Assembly (NCBI RefSeq): GCF_029227915.1
Contig: NC_079882.1
Span: 21,767,001 to 21,831,000, forward strand
Direction: 5' to 3'
DNA from: Hydractinia symbiolongicarpus
Lineage: Eukaryota > Cnidaria > Hydrozoa > Anthoathecata > Hydractiniidae
Length of the DNA stretch: 64,000 bases
Shown here: positions 12,007-27,700 of the stretch, piece after piece
Position numbering within the stretch: position 1 is the first letter of the stretch
How the letters are laid out: each line of letters begins with the position of its first letter
Translations under genes and position numbers: made by a program
Notes under the pieces: model-generated
What the model saw: the letters and a program-made list of their open reading frames with translations, nothing else
What the model was told of the DNA's origin: nothing
Databases searched by the model: none

Positions 12007-15000
12007 ATGGGTTGTACGATAAGTCAGGTTGATAAAGAGGCTGTCGAGAGGAGTAGAATGATTGATAAAAACTTAAAAGCTGATGGGGAACGATCTGCTA
12101 GAGAAGTAAAGTTATTGTTGTTAGGTAAGTGCTTTTTTAAATTATAAATACTTCATCTGAAAAGACAAATAGTTGCTTTTGTGTCATTGGTAGTATAACT
12201 TAGTAGTATAACGTAGTAGTATAACTTAAAAGCATTTTGAATTTATTTTCAAGAACTCTTTTGAACAGTAAAGAAAAACAAGGCCATTATTGAAAATATT
12301 TTATGTTCACGTCCTAATGTACCTGCTAAAACTAGTCGCTTGATTGTTCGGTTGTTTTTTTCTCAAAAATTTCAGATCAGTGAAAGTAAAAAAAGTGCAT
12401 TTTTTACACCATAAAATGACCTAGCTAGTCTTGTCTTTACAGCGTTTTAGTTAGTCAACATGTTATAGAGTGGTGGGGAAGTGCCCGAGGACGAGATAGG
12501 GTGCCACTGAAAACTACATATAAAACAACAAAACAAAGGCAATCTTTTAACTGTGATTGGGCAAGGTTTCCCTATTGTAAAGTTCTGGATTGCACTTTGA
12601 TATTTGAGGACCAGTACATTTTATTTCATTTTCTCCTCAACTTGCAGCCATTATTTCTATAAGGTCGGTCAGAAGACATGAATTTAAAATATGGAAACAT
12701 GGCAGCCTAATTAAACAGTAGTCAATTGATTGAACAATACAATATTTAGTAGGTACCGTTGGTTGCATAACTAAAATTAACCTGTATGAAAGAAAACATC
12801 TTATCTGTTCAAATGACGTCCCATTACAGCTTTGCTCACTTTACAGGATTGAAATTTATTTCGAGATTGGAAAGAAATTTTGTTTTTCGTTTACTTTTGA
12901 TTAAGCAACCATGTAACTGCCTATTAGAAGGTAATATTTTACAGGTAATATTTTTTTAACATTGTTGGCTTTGTTGGGAAAGATTTAAAAACATCTGGTT
13001 TAATAAAGTTCCTACTCTTGTATGTTTAAGTATATATACTAATTTCTTTGGTTTGGTTACTAGTAATGACGGTTTTCCTTCACTGCTACATTATATAAAG
13101 GGATTATAAAATAACAGCATTGATGCTTGTGTATAGATTGATTAGATTTTTACCCTATGCATGAAAAATATATTTTTGTTAGTAAAAGTAAGAACATCCA
13201 ATAGTTAGTTATTTAAGTTATCACTATATCATTTCGAGAATGTATATGTTTCAGTTAAATATACGTCAATACTATACATCAAGCATAATATTATGAACCA
13301 TTTTTTCCATTGATAATAATTGTGTTGAACTCATTTTTTGCTAAAACCATAGAGAAAGATAGAACATGATTTGCTGCAATTCATTGTGAAACTGTATAAA
13401 AAGTGAAAGTGTATAAAAATTATTGTCATAAAAAGTTTATATTTAAGATGAATTCATGAATATAATGGATTTAAACATGACCTTATTTTGTTACAAAATA
13501 TGCAAAAGGTATGCTAAGATATAAAACAAAAGGTTCTCCATTTATATATTTTCTGTTGACAGAAAATACAACAGGGACTTATTGGTAAGAAACAAGGAGC
13601 TGCTTACCACTTTTGATGATTTTTAAACAGAATCTGGCATGATGTTAGATTGTCATGGAGTTAGACATCTATAATGAACAATCAATCTTTTGTTTTAAAA
13701 ACTTTGAAATGTTGAAATTATTTTTACAAAATTACATTACAAAAATACATTTTACAAAATGTAAAACACTGCCAATAGCCAAATGCTGACACAAATTTAA
13801 TTTCACCTTCAAAGTTTTATTGCCAGTGCACATGCAATTTCTAGGTTATACTGTTATCAGTGAGATTTTAGAAGACTAGGCACGTTTGAACAAGTCAACT
13901 ACATATCTTGATGTATTTCTTTCATTAAGTGGTGCATATCTATAATATCTATACATTTATAAAGCTTGGGTTCATTCCAGAATTTCCTATATTTCAGAAT
14001 TCAAGGAATAAGGTTTTACTAAAACCTCTAACTATTCTATTAAAAACAAGCATTTAAAATCTGAGCATGTTGGTTATTGTTTTTGCTTTATTTTAATTGA
14101 AATTTTATTTTTAAATGTGGAGCATAGTGAGAGTCCTTAAGGCATGAACTCTTGTTTTGTGGAATAAATTTATGCAAATCGCTGATGGACAAAATGCAGA
14201 TATATTATTCCTTTTTAATTGTTATATTTTTAAGAAAGTTTTGCAGAATTAATTTGTGATTGATCATGTTGAAACATTTTTACGATTTTGAGCCTCTTGG
14301 CAAAAATTTATGGTGCAAAACAAGTTATCAGTGGTATTGGATTTGACATATTAACTGATCGCATTAAATTGTATTTGTAGCAATAAAGGGTGTCAGAACA
14401 CTTGGAGAGAATAGAGGAGAAATAATTGGGTAAAAGTGCAGAGACTTGGATACTTTCTGGGACAAAGCCTAGAGGCAGACAAAGAAATACTTGGCAGTAG
14501 GTAATAAGGAGAGGCTTGCTGCAGAGGAACTTGAGTTTAGATAAAACAAGTCTGGGCCAAATTTGAAGTTCAGTAATTACCTTGTTTAGTCCATGTCATC
14601 ATGGAAAACAGACAGGCTGAGAATGATGATGAAAATGAAGATGTAGCATAGAGCTTAGGAGTTGAAATGATTCAAGGCATCTGAGTGCTCTATCATAAAT
14701 CCTCTGAGAGTTACTTACTAATAAAATTTTCAGTGGGGATCGCAATGAACCACTTCAAATTTCTAGATTGCACCCTTTTTTAACAGGCCCAGAGTAAACT
14801 AAATATTTGTTACTTGAATATAAGATTGAAATCTTTGAGGCTTAATTAAATCTAATAAAAATTAAATGCAGATATATTCAAAACAATAAAAATTAGTTTT
14901 TTTTTGGAGGGGGGGGGGGGGGAGGGTGGTGGGGGTGGGCAGTTAATTTCAAAATATTTTAAGAATGTATAATTATTCAATAACAAACAAACAAGCAAAC

Positions 15001-18000
15001 AAACATTGTAATTTTTTAGACATGTTTATGAATCTATGCTAGTTAAACGGCCCCTGGGTTTGCTGCTTTGTAGTTGTACTTAGGTTTAGTTTAATCTAAG
15101 GCTGGGGAAGTCGATTAATGCGAGAAATAAATTTTTCAATTTTTATACATTTTGTTTCTCTACATTTTTCCCAATTTTGTGTAAAGCAGATGTTTTGTTA
15201 CTAAATAATAAACAATCTTGTAAGTGGCTATTAAATTAACAATGAGATGTTACTAATAGTAAATTGTTGTCATCTTTGCTTGCATACAACATATGTTTTG
15301 TACAGACAGTCATCTCAACTTCTTGTGACATGAATACAATTTGACAGTCTGAGGTTTATCTTTATTTAGGAGCTGGAGAATCTGGGAAGAGTACAATTGT
15401 AAAACAAATGAAGTATGTTTATTTTAATGTTATTTTTATTCATAAAAAAAAGTCTGGTCTAGTGTTTTACTTATATTTAAAATATGCTATTTACATAGCT
15501 GTAACTATACATAGAGATAAAAAAGTTTGATTGTTTTTAAATAACACATTTGATTTCAAACTTTAGAATTATTCATGAGAGTGGTTACTCTGAAGATGAA
15601 TGTGTGCAGTATAAACCGGTTGTTTATAGCAACACAATCCAGTCTATGTTAGCAATAATTCGGGCATTGGGTACATTGAATATTGAATTTGGAAATCCCG
15701 AAAGGCAGGTATGTGAGAATCTTTAAGTATTTTATGTTGTTATATTTTTTTTCTCTTACTTAACTGAGAGTTCATGTTATTTATTTTTATTGAATTTGTC
15801 ACATACAAGTTAGACTTTCTTTTGAAATAGTTCCTACATTGTGTTTGATTTTTATATATCTTTGTTATGTTAGTTCTGCAGGTGTTTACTTCCATCCCAA
15901 TGTTCATACAATGTATAACACTCCCACAATACATTCTTTGTTTCTTTAACCAATACAATTGGATTCTAGTAGACTAATTCACCCCTTTGTTTGTTTTAAG
16001 CTGAAGTTGTTAATATCGAAGTTGGCTTTTCTGCTATCAGCGGAAAATTATTTTTAATAGTGATAATAATAGTGAAAATGAAAGATCTTTATAATAAGTT
16101 GAAAGATTGCTTTTGTTGAAGTTTTAGTGAATAAGGTTATACATCATCAATATATCAATTGGGGCAATCAATAGGGTTTTGTTTATATTATGATTGTGTG
16201 GAAACTTAAGCAAGGTGTTTTTATGGCCAACAATTTACAAGCAATGAGTTTTTATTTCGCTTTAAATGTAGTGATAAAATGTTCGTCGTTTCCGAGTCCT
16301 TTTACAAAATTCAAAAAAACAAAACCAAAAACATGTGCCTTTTTTTTTAAAAAAAAAAAAAGTGTTTTAGATTTTATTTTTTATTAAATAAAAAGGTTCA
16401 TTTCTTATACATGATATCATAAACATGACAATGATAAACCTTCAACAATAATATGAATACTGAACAGACAAATCAAATAATATCTTTAATAAAAACGAGT
16501 AGAATGCCCCCATTTTTTGCTTAAGAAGTTCTCCTCGAAAAATTAGGTTAACAGCCCTAACATTTCAAGATATCTTCTTTTTAAAGGACGATGCAAGACA
16601 ACTGTTCTCTCTTGCGGGGAGTGTTGAAGATGGTAGCTTTACGCCTGAATTGATTTCAATAATGAAGCGGCTGTGGCAGGATGAAGGAGTCCATCAATGT
16701 TTTCAGCGTGCACGAGAATTCCAACTAAATGACTCCGCAGGATAGTAAGTTGTTACTTAATTATTGTTGCTGTGGTAGACTTTGATATGCATAAGAATTG
16801 TGTGTTTACAAGGACCATGTATAAAGATTACGTAATTACTGAGGACCAAGTATGAGGATTTCGTGTTTACGAGATAATTTTTTTCTAGTTACCTAGCTGC
16901 GTTGGACAGGATTGGTGCACCAGCGTATGTTCCCACACAGCAGGATGTTTTAAGGACGAGAGTGAAAACTACTGGCATTGTAGAAACTCATTTTGTCTTC
17001 AAAGATTTACATTTCAAGTACAGTTATTTTTCTTATCATGTTTGATATTTTAAACGATTTCAGTCTTCTAGAGTTGTGCGAAATGGAATGTTATGAATTA
17101 GGTTTTTGCCTTTTCTTGAAATTGGTAATGTTAAGGAAATAGTTGAAATTTAGTATATTGCCCGCACTGTTGCTTGCAAGATCTATTTCCTGTTATTAAG
17201 TTGATTTTTCTTTGATATGACAACCTCCTATATATTTTTCATAGAATGTTTGATGTCGGCGGTCAACGTTCTGAACGAAAGAAGTGGATCCATTGTTTTG
17301 AAGGTGTCACTGCTATCATCTTCTGCGTTGCTTTAAGTGCGTATGATTTAGTTCTCGCAGAAGACGAGGAAACGGTAGGAATTTTTACGAGAAGTTTTAA
17401 TCACGGTTAATTGTGGAACTGAAATCGTGTAGTACGTACCAACTATGGCCTACATCCATAACATCAACATCCATAAATTAATTTCTTTAAAATGACTTCC
17501 TTCATATTCAATATTAAACTGTGGAGTACACACGCAATGAATCTGAAAGATCAAGTTTAGATATTGAACTTTAAATGTGGAATCACGCGATTAAGTTTTT
17601 TAAATTTTAATACACCTAACCTTCATTAGCGTAAAGCTATCATCATGATTATCATGGCGCCTTGAATTCAATGCGATAAAATAATTATACGTACTAGTCG
17701 TTAGCCCGTAAAAGAATCCACGGTTCACCCGTCCTTTTTATACCGCATTGCGTGCGTATTGCTACTTGCACAGCTAAGCTACCATTTTGCGTGACAGACA
17801 GACAGACGTACACGGGCATTATAATATAGATTTACAATAAATCGTCGTCCTGTAATCAGATTTTTGAGGTAATCGAATGTTTATATTTTCTTTAGAATCG
17901 TATGCACGAAAGTATGAAACTGTTCGATTCTATCTGTAATAACAAATGGTTTATGGATACATCTATTATACTGTTTTTAAACAAAAAAGATTTGTTTGCA

Positions 18001-18402
18001 GACAAAATTAAAAAATCACCTCTAACGACATGTTTTCCTGAGTACATGGGTAAGCAAGGCATATTTTCTCGTTTAATCTAAATTAATGTCTTTCTTATGT
18101 TGCTTTGCAAGCATCAAATAGATACCATATCTTTTTTGCAAGAAAGGGAGGCCAACATTCAACTTTTTTATCGTAGCAGCTAGTGTGTATATAGAAACAT
18201 TTATTTTTCAGGCGCGAACACGTATGATGAAGCCGGTACTTACATCCAGTTACAATTCGAAAATCTGAACAGTCGAAAAGGAGAGAAAGAAATTTATACT
18301 CATTTTACATGTGCCACCGACACCAATAACATTCAGTTCGTATTCGATGCAGTCACTGACGTCATCATCAAAAACAACCTCAAAGACTGCGGTTTATTTT
18401 AA
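12007..18402 (+). CDS. GNAI: G-protein alpha subunit, inhibitory class
   Basis: The GTP-binding alpha subunit of a heterotrimeric G protein; this class couples 7TM receptors to inhibition of adenylyl cyclase at the plasma membrane. Exons: 12007-12124, 15370-15412, 15567-15708, 16587-16744, 16889-17017, 17245-17374, 17896-18049, 18212-18402. The 1065-nt coding sequence gives 354 aa, and the internal exon lengths 43/142/158/129/130/154 match the vertebrate GNAI genes as I know them. Visible motifs: MGC start (myristoylated Gly2, palmitoylated Cys3), P-loop GAGESGKST near residue 40, RVKTTG with the switch-I arginine near 178, [12 protein letters not shown] with catalytic Gln204, FLNKKDLF near 267, TCATDT near 324, and the C-terminus NNLKDCGLF with Cys351, the pertussis-toxin acceptor position. 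The KDCGLF tail favours Gi over Gq, Gs or G12. Polyadenylation signals AATAAA lie at 18895 and near 19012. Confidence 0.98.
14391..14640 (+). mobile_element. 3' end remnant of a non-LTR retrotransposon
   Basis: Located in GNAI intron 1. Translated in broken frames it gives [10 protein letters not shown], then [15 protein letters not shown], then a terminal track of atgatga-type steps. This is the C-terminal tail pattern (GRPRKTW, then a basic Leu-rich stretch) seen more fully in the element at 40690-42060, suggesting the same LINE group, 5'-truncated and decayed. Confidence 0.65.
14906..14939 (+). repeat. G-rich tract with G-quadruplex potential
   Basis: A run of at least 14 G's followed by gggtggtgggggtggg lies in the first GNAI intron, on the coding strand. 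It contains more than four runs of three or more G's with 1-2 nt spacers. The exact run length may be a sequencing artefact. Confidence 0.75.
17692..17830. repeat. Possible short interspersed element
   Basis: In the GNAI intron between 17374 and 17896. It starts tactagtcgttagcccgt and ends acgggcattataatatagat, so the ends share ttagcccgt/acgggc as a weak inverted repeat. A related start, actagcttgttggcccgg, occurs near 4966 in TBC1D19. This looks like a dispersed low-copy element; the class is not determined. Confidence 0.4.
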
Positions 18403-20045
18403 AAAAAAAATCAAATTGGAAATATATTATAGAAATGATGGAGTTATTTCTTTTAATGTGACTTTTAAAAAATTTGCATCGTAACCCTGGTTTGGAAGCG
18501 AGAAGAAATCATAATTCTAATTTAAACAATGAACAGACAAACCTAATGTTTTTGACTTGTGATACGTGGATGATTCCAAGTTGAACACACTTAGATTCGA
18601 ACATGCTCACATTCGAACATGTTTAAATTCGAGATTACAGATCGTGGATTGAATGAGTGGAGATAATTTCTTTTAACAAATACGAGGAGAGAGAACAGAG
18701 GACTTTCCAAAGCAGTTCTTTTTTTTAGTTTCAAATATATTAGGAGCAATACATATTTATGATAACTACGTTTTAAATGTCAGATATTCAGACTTTTTGA
18801 CTGTCCTTGCGAACGATTTCTTTTTCTAGTTGTGAACGATGTCTTGTGTTCTTCCTATGTCTTATGAGTTAATAAGAAGTCTGTGTGGCAATCTAATAAA
18901 ACAAATTTAAAAAGGAATTCTTTAGTTAAAAACGCGCGTGTGGAAAGATTTATGTCAATATTGTACAGCAAGTAAATTTATCTAGATAATTTGAAGATAC
19001 AGTTTCGCTCTAATAAAAGTTATTGTTTTTAATTCGCGCTTGCAAATTTTATCCTTGGGATATATACTTTTCACATAAATTATATCATTGTTTAAAAAGG
19101 TGATCACTACTCCTTGAAACTTTAAAAATGCAATGTACTCCTGGAAAGTTGCAAAAATGTAAAAACTCCTTGAAATATAGTTTTTCTAAATCTATCTTTT
19201 CTTCGTGTGAGAGGAACTGTTTACAGTTTTTTCTTATTTAATGGAACGATCTTACTCCTGGAAGAAGGGAAAAGTAAAACATAGAATACTCCTGGAAATG
19301 TCCTGGATTTTAATTCTGGAAAGTGATTAACCACACTGGTGGAGCGATTGTAGTAATCTGGTAAAGTATCGAATGGTTCTTTATGCAAGGATGTTTTAAA
19401 AACTGTTTACATGCGTGCTTGATTTCGTTTGTAAACAAATAAAAAACATTTGAAAGCGTGCTTAAAAGGAAGCTGTTTGAACTTTCTTTTAACTTTATTC
19501 ATATAACACACAGGCTGTACAAGCTGAAAATACGCTATTGTTAAGGAAAATGTTTTTTTATTGGTTCTTCACTTTATCAGTCCTCGTCAATTTTTTTCAT
19601 TGTTGTCTAAAGATGGACTTTTCTCCTCTTTGTTTGATTTCTTTAAAAAAAAATTGGCTACCACGAACATTTTGTTTCTAAAGAAACGCGTCTACATTAA
19701 GCCAGTCAAGGAACCATCCTGTTTTTTACACACACGTCTTAAAATTTCTCTTAGAATGAGTAACTATTTAAACATTCTTCGTTATTTTTAACCAGTTTTA
19801 ACTATAGAAGTTCTTTACTTTCAATTTTTCTTCTTAAAGAAACGGAAAGCGACAAATAAACCGGTAACGACGAGTTCGTTTGTGAAACGTGTTACCACGC
19901 TAAGATATGACACGTACACTGATTAACATGCGTGGGTGCAACCTTCCGATAAGTGTGTTAAATATGACGGGTACCGGCTAGAAAGTGGTTTAAAAGAGAT
20001 TTTCTGAATCGTTTAACTAAGGTTTTTCTACATTCTTTATTTCAG
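18403..20045. other. GNAI 3' region and spacer
   Basis: Contains the GNAI 3' UTR with AATAAA at 18895-18900 and again near 19012. From about 19080 to 19320 the phrase ctcctggaaa/actccttgaaa recurs several times, a loose repeat. Short open stretches at 19660-19791 and 19840-19926 are described separately. Confidence 0.5.
19840..19926 (+). other. Possible terminal exon, unassigned
   Basis: A pyrimidine-rich run ending in cttaaag precedes 28 open codons beginning KRKATNKPVTTSSFVKR and a TAA stop. A partly similar stretch (KKRVYIKPVKEPS) lies just upstream at about 19678-19720, so this could be a duplicated pair. No family is recognised, and no upstream exon other than GNAI lies on this strand nearby. 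Chance is not excluded. Confidence 0.2.
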
Positions 20046-20197
20046 CAGTATTCACAACCTCGTCCACAGCAAAAAAATTTAAAGACTACAGAAGATCACA
20101 AAAAATCAATCAAAAGGGCGGGAGTTATGGCGTTTTAAGTTCGGATTCTGTTGGGTCGCCAGTTACACAAGCCTCGACTCAGCAGAAATTCGTTTAG
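20046..20197 (+). other. Probable 3'-terminal coding exon, product unknown
   Basis: A good acceptor (ctttatttcag at 20035-20045) is followed by 49 open codons to a TAG stop. The reading is rich in Ser, Thr, Lys and Gln, with AVFTTSSTAKKFKDYRRSQK near its start and SSDSVGSPVTQAS near its end. Base composition is less AT-rich than the surroundings, as in a coding exon. The frame needs an upstream exon ending in phase 1. GNAI exon 7 (ends 18049, phase 1) would fit, which would make this an alternative last exon replacing the G-alpha C-terminus. It might equally belong to a gene whose other exons I did not find. Confidence 0.35.
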
Positions 20198-21269
20198 GCA
20201 CGTTTATTATATGATTGTATTTTTGAAATGTTACATCATTTATTACATAATACAAGAAATCAGTGTGTGTAAGACGACCCCGGTTTCAGCTAATAAAGGC
20301 GAATATAGCTAGATGAACTAAGAATTTTCGTTTTCAACTTTTAAGTCAATATTCTAAACGAGGTTGCTAGCAGAAATTAAATAAAACAATTTCTGTGATT
20401 ACCCTTACCGGGCGAATGTATTCTTCAGACAAAATTTTTAACAATCTACACGAAACACCCTAAAGATTAAATCTTTGGTAAGATTTTTCATAAAAATTGG
20501 TGGGTTAAAAAGTAAAAACAAACAAGTTAAAATAAAGCAAAAGCTTTTCGATATAAAACCATCGTCAGTGCAAATAAAATATTACTATGTTACAACTATT
20601 CAGTCAGTTTAGAGATGGCGTGACGTGATCAGTTAATCACTTTTCTCTTTTTGTTTGACCTCATAGGGCCATTATGCTTTTATTTTGTACATACTGACTG
20701 AATAATCTGCAATTGATAACTGTCGCGTACTTTTGGGGTACAAATTTTGCGATTTGCTCTGGACATTTCGCCCATCATTGAGCTATTTTGGGCCGGAATT
20801 TTTCTTTTAAAATGTGAGCTTTATCACAAACCTATTGATCGAATTTGTCGAAACAGTCAACGCACATGATAGTAGATGTAAAATTTAATCCTTGTCAATA
20901 TTTTAAAAAATAGAAATTACTCGATTGAGTATTTAAACCTGAAATTGTCCACTCAAAAATGGACTCTTTATTTTTATTTTTGGACTAAAATTCTTGAAAT
21001 TTTTTTCACACTCCCAAGAATTTTAGACGGGACTTTCATACTATTGGAAGTTCCAAAATTTAATCCTTGCCAATATTTTGGAAAATTAACATTTCCTGAC
21101 ATTTTCGAGAGTTTCGAATACACTTTTTCCATCTCTCTACGCAATACCGTTACAACAGCAGGGAGAGCTTGTTTTATGCGATGTTCTTTCATCTTTATAT
21201 TTGTTTGGTAAAACCTTCTACAGTTGCACCGGCTGCTATGATATCCAGACGACTCAGAAAAAGAGAAAT
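20198..21269. other. Spacer with the TMEM185 3' region
   Basis: No gene recognised. It should hold the 3' UTR of TMEM185 (minus strand); TTTATT at 20967-20972 is an AATAAA on that strand. An open stretch on the minus strand at 20974-21273 overlaps the TMEM185 stop and has no family resemblance. Confidence 0.5.
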
Positions 21270-24055
<2,786 letters not shown>

Positions 24056-24760
24056 CGACAAGATGCAGCACATATTTGTCCAGTGTTGTTTTTTTCTCTA
24101 CATATTTCTTTATTATTTCTATCTAAAAAATAAGAGCTGCTTTTTGTAATAATTTTTGGCTTGCTTTGACCATACAAAAGTTAGGCTGACTCTACAAAAA
24201 TATTAACATCACAATTTTAAAGATTTCTCAACAAATTGATTATTTACAACCATTTCCAGGAATAAACAAACTCGTTTTTAAATCAATACAGTAACTAATG
24301 TCGTATTTTTGACATGATTGAGCAAGGCATAAACTGGTTTTTTATTGGTTATCATGGACTTCGATAGTGAAACAGAATATTACGTCAATCCTATCCATTT
24401 GAGTGGAAAGAAAGTCTGCTGAATAAACCTGCTTGCAGCCTCTTATTCAAAATAAACAAAAATTATATATACAATATCCCTACGAAAAACTAAGAAAGAA
24501 CGATTGGCGCAATTTTATCGAGTCAAATGAGAAACCATTCCTTTCACAAGTTACCAGAAAAAAAAAACAGAAAAAAAGTTGTGATAGAGAAAACTGTATA
24601 ATATTGCACAGAAAGCAAGCAGGACTTTTCGGAGATAATTTTTAAATAATCCTTTAGGACTTTCTGGAGATAATTTTTAAATAATCCTTTAGGACTTTCT
24701 GGAGATAACTTTTAAATAATATAAACATTAAAACTGATATATTTTAATAAAATCTATCAA
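24056..24760. other. Spacer between TMEM185 start and the zinc-finger gene stop
   Basis: Both neighbours are on the minus strand and tandem, so this must hold the TMEM185 promoter and 5' UTR plus the 3' UTR of the zinc-finger gene. Apart from the 35-bp repeat listed separately, nothing is recognised. Confidence 0.6.
24621..24720. repeat. 35-bp tandem repeat, 2.9 copies
   Basis: Units begin at 24621, 24656 and 24691 with aggactttctggagataa, with very few differences between copies. The array lies just past the stop of the zinc-finger gene, probably in its 3' UTR. Confidence 0.9.
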
Positions 24761-27700
24761 TTAAACGGATTCATCATTTTCCGTCTTGGTTTTAAAATGT
24801 ATTGGCACGTGTTTTCGCACGTGTTCAAGTGTTGGAAAGAACGTGTTACAAATCTTACACTTGAATTTATTTCTCGGTTCGACGGTTTCAGCTGGACTCG
24901 CCTTCTTCTTTCTACCCGCCATTTCACTTTCTTCAGTCGTTTTCAGATTTTTTCTTTTCTTGCACATAGACATTTTCGTTATCGCCACCTCTTTGGTTTT
25001 CGAGTGAGTAAGAACGTGTTCCTCTAATTCTTTCGTGTCAGCAAACACAAGTTCACAGGTGGCACAGACTTGTTTCTTCTTTTCTTGTTCTTTTTTGTCC
25101 TGTTCCTTTTTGTCGTGTTTCTTCTTCTTTGTCGTCTTCTTCCCCTCCAGAGTAACGTCACCGTCATCCTGCGCTTTTTGCGTATTATTTTGCGACTCCA
25201 GCAACGCCGGCTTTTTTAACACGTCGTCGTCAAATTTAACCGTCTTATTTAAAACTTCCTCGATTGTTTCATACAGCTTAGTTTCCGCGGACACCATTTT
25301 GAAAGACTTTCGCTCGATTTGATTGGCTGAAATATCGTGTTTGATGCGGAAATGAGATTTAAGATCATCTTTATTAACAAAAACAAATGTTTCGGGACAC
25401 TGCAAACAGGTATATATCCATTTAGGACTACGATTAAAATGTTTAATATGTAGATGAACTTTCAAATCCTCTGTTCTTGCATAGTTTACGTCACAGTGCG
25501 TACAGGTGTGGTAATCTTTCAAATGTTTTAAAAGTTTTGCATGCGATTTAACTTGATCTGAGCAGTACGGACACTTAAAATGGCCGTGTCTTTCTAGCTC
25601 ACGTTTCGTCTGCAGCAAAATGCCACATGTGGAACATTTGTAGAAATTATCAGTCCGGCCATGCTGAGAAGCCATGTGCCATTCCATATAGCTTTCCGTG
25701 CATTTCTTTCCACATATATTGCATGCAGTTTTCTCTACGTTTTCTACTTTTTGCTCATTAATGTTTGTGATGGACCATTTGAAAGATGTATGTCCACTTT
25801 CCAGATGTTTTACCAAACCTGCTGGGAATTTAAAGTTGACGGAACAGTCGAAGCAGTCGGTAATTCCTTGCGGGTAAGTTTTATGACTCTTTTCATGTTG
25901 AAATAATTCTGAACATTCTTTAAATCCGAAATTGCAATAACTGCATTTATATTTTAGCTGGCTTGCATTGTCGACGATTTCGATGTTTTCTTCTTCCTTC
26001 TCTTCTTCGTTCTTCTCTCCGTCCGTCTTAGAATGTGTTTCATAATGTTTGGCAAGGCTCACTAAGTTCGTTGCATGCCGATCACACAGCACACATTGAT
26101 GCTGAGATTTGTCATTCTCTTTGTTGATTGCGGGTAGTTCTTTGATGCCAGGGGATGTGTTGCGAGGGGATGTGTTGCCAGAGGTTGTCGTAGATTTCAT
26201 GCCTGCGACATCGATTTCATCGATCGATTTCGGAAGGTCTTTTTTATTTTCATCACTGTGGTACTTGAACTCGTGTCGTCTTTTGTCAGCCCATGTTTGG
26301 CAGGGTAGTTTACAAACACGACAGTAGACGCGTTTCTTCAGTTCGACGAGATGTTTCTTTCTTTCGTGTCGATCTAGGTATTGTTTGTTGTCAAAAACAG
26401 AAAAACAAAGAGAACAGAAGTGGTCATACACACTTTTTAACAATTCCACATCATCGTGTTTGAATTTTAAGTGCTGATTCAACTGCTTTCTAACTTGGAA
26501 ATAATCTTCACAGATCTTACATTGATATAAGGACTTGCCAGTGTGAACAAACATATGATGCGTAAGATGTTCTTTCCTCCTGTACGCTTTATCGCACTGT
26601 GAACACTTGTATGGCTTCTCTCCTGTATGTATTCTCTCGTGAGTTTTATAGTCTTGTAGAAATGTGAAAGTCCTTGCACAATATTCGCAAGCGAATTGCT
26701 TTTTGAGATCATGAATGAGCTGGTGACCCGCTAAAGCACTTTTTCGTCCAAACCGCTCCCCACACACATCACATTGAAATCTACGCTCGTAGTAATGCTC
26801 CTTGTAATGCTTCCTGAGTTCTTCAGTGTTAAGAAACATTGTACCACAGGTACTGCAAGGATACTGCTTGATACCAAGATGTGCGTCCATGTGTTTATAA
26901 ATCTCTCGTCGATCAAGATAACCCTGCTTGCAAAGCGGACAACGATATGGATACCAACCGTAATGAATATAACGAATGTGGAAAATTACACCTTTTTCTT
27001 GCTTAAATGTTCGAGTACATTTGCCACATTTAAACAGCATTCGTGAATTACTTTCAATCGTAGTGAAACACGTTAAACTGTCATCTACTTCATTAGCAAC
27101 TTTCCACGGCTCATACTCAAATTCGATGATATCTGGTATTTCTTTCAAATTAATACTCTGCGTTCCATCCAAGGCTCGTTTATTAGTATTTCTCATCGGA
27201 GGCATGGCTTTCACTAACTCTGTCTCGTCAACGTCGTCTTCGAGATTAACAATACTATCCATTTCAAAATCAATATCATCATTACCTATACCGGATTCTT
27301 CGATTTCTGAGAAGTCTGTTGCTGTAGATTCAGTGGATGCTTTAGAATCTAAAGGTGTAATGGTTGACGAAGCCAATTCCGAAGGTAAATTATCTGCTGA
27401 GGTTGCTACTTCGATATCTAGTTCGTTCTGACCAGGGGCAATTTCTTTACTATTAAAAGTTGAAATAATTTCAGGGCTTTGTTTATTTAAAGCAATTGTA
27501 CCTTCTTCTTCCACTGTTTTCTTGTCTATTTCACCAAGTACACCCATAGTTAAGTTGGATTCATCTTTTTTTGTAGCGACAAAAGGCACAGCTAAAGCAT
27601 TCATAAATTTGCCTGTGTCATCAGAGCTAGGTATAATTGTATGACTTTTGTCATTATCTGTTCTTGGCATGCTACGTACAATGTCCTGCTTTACTTCTGT

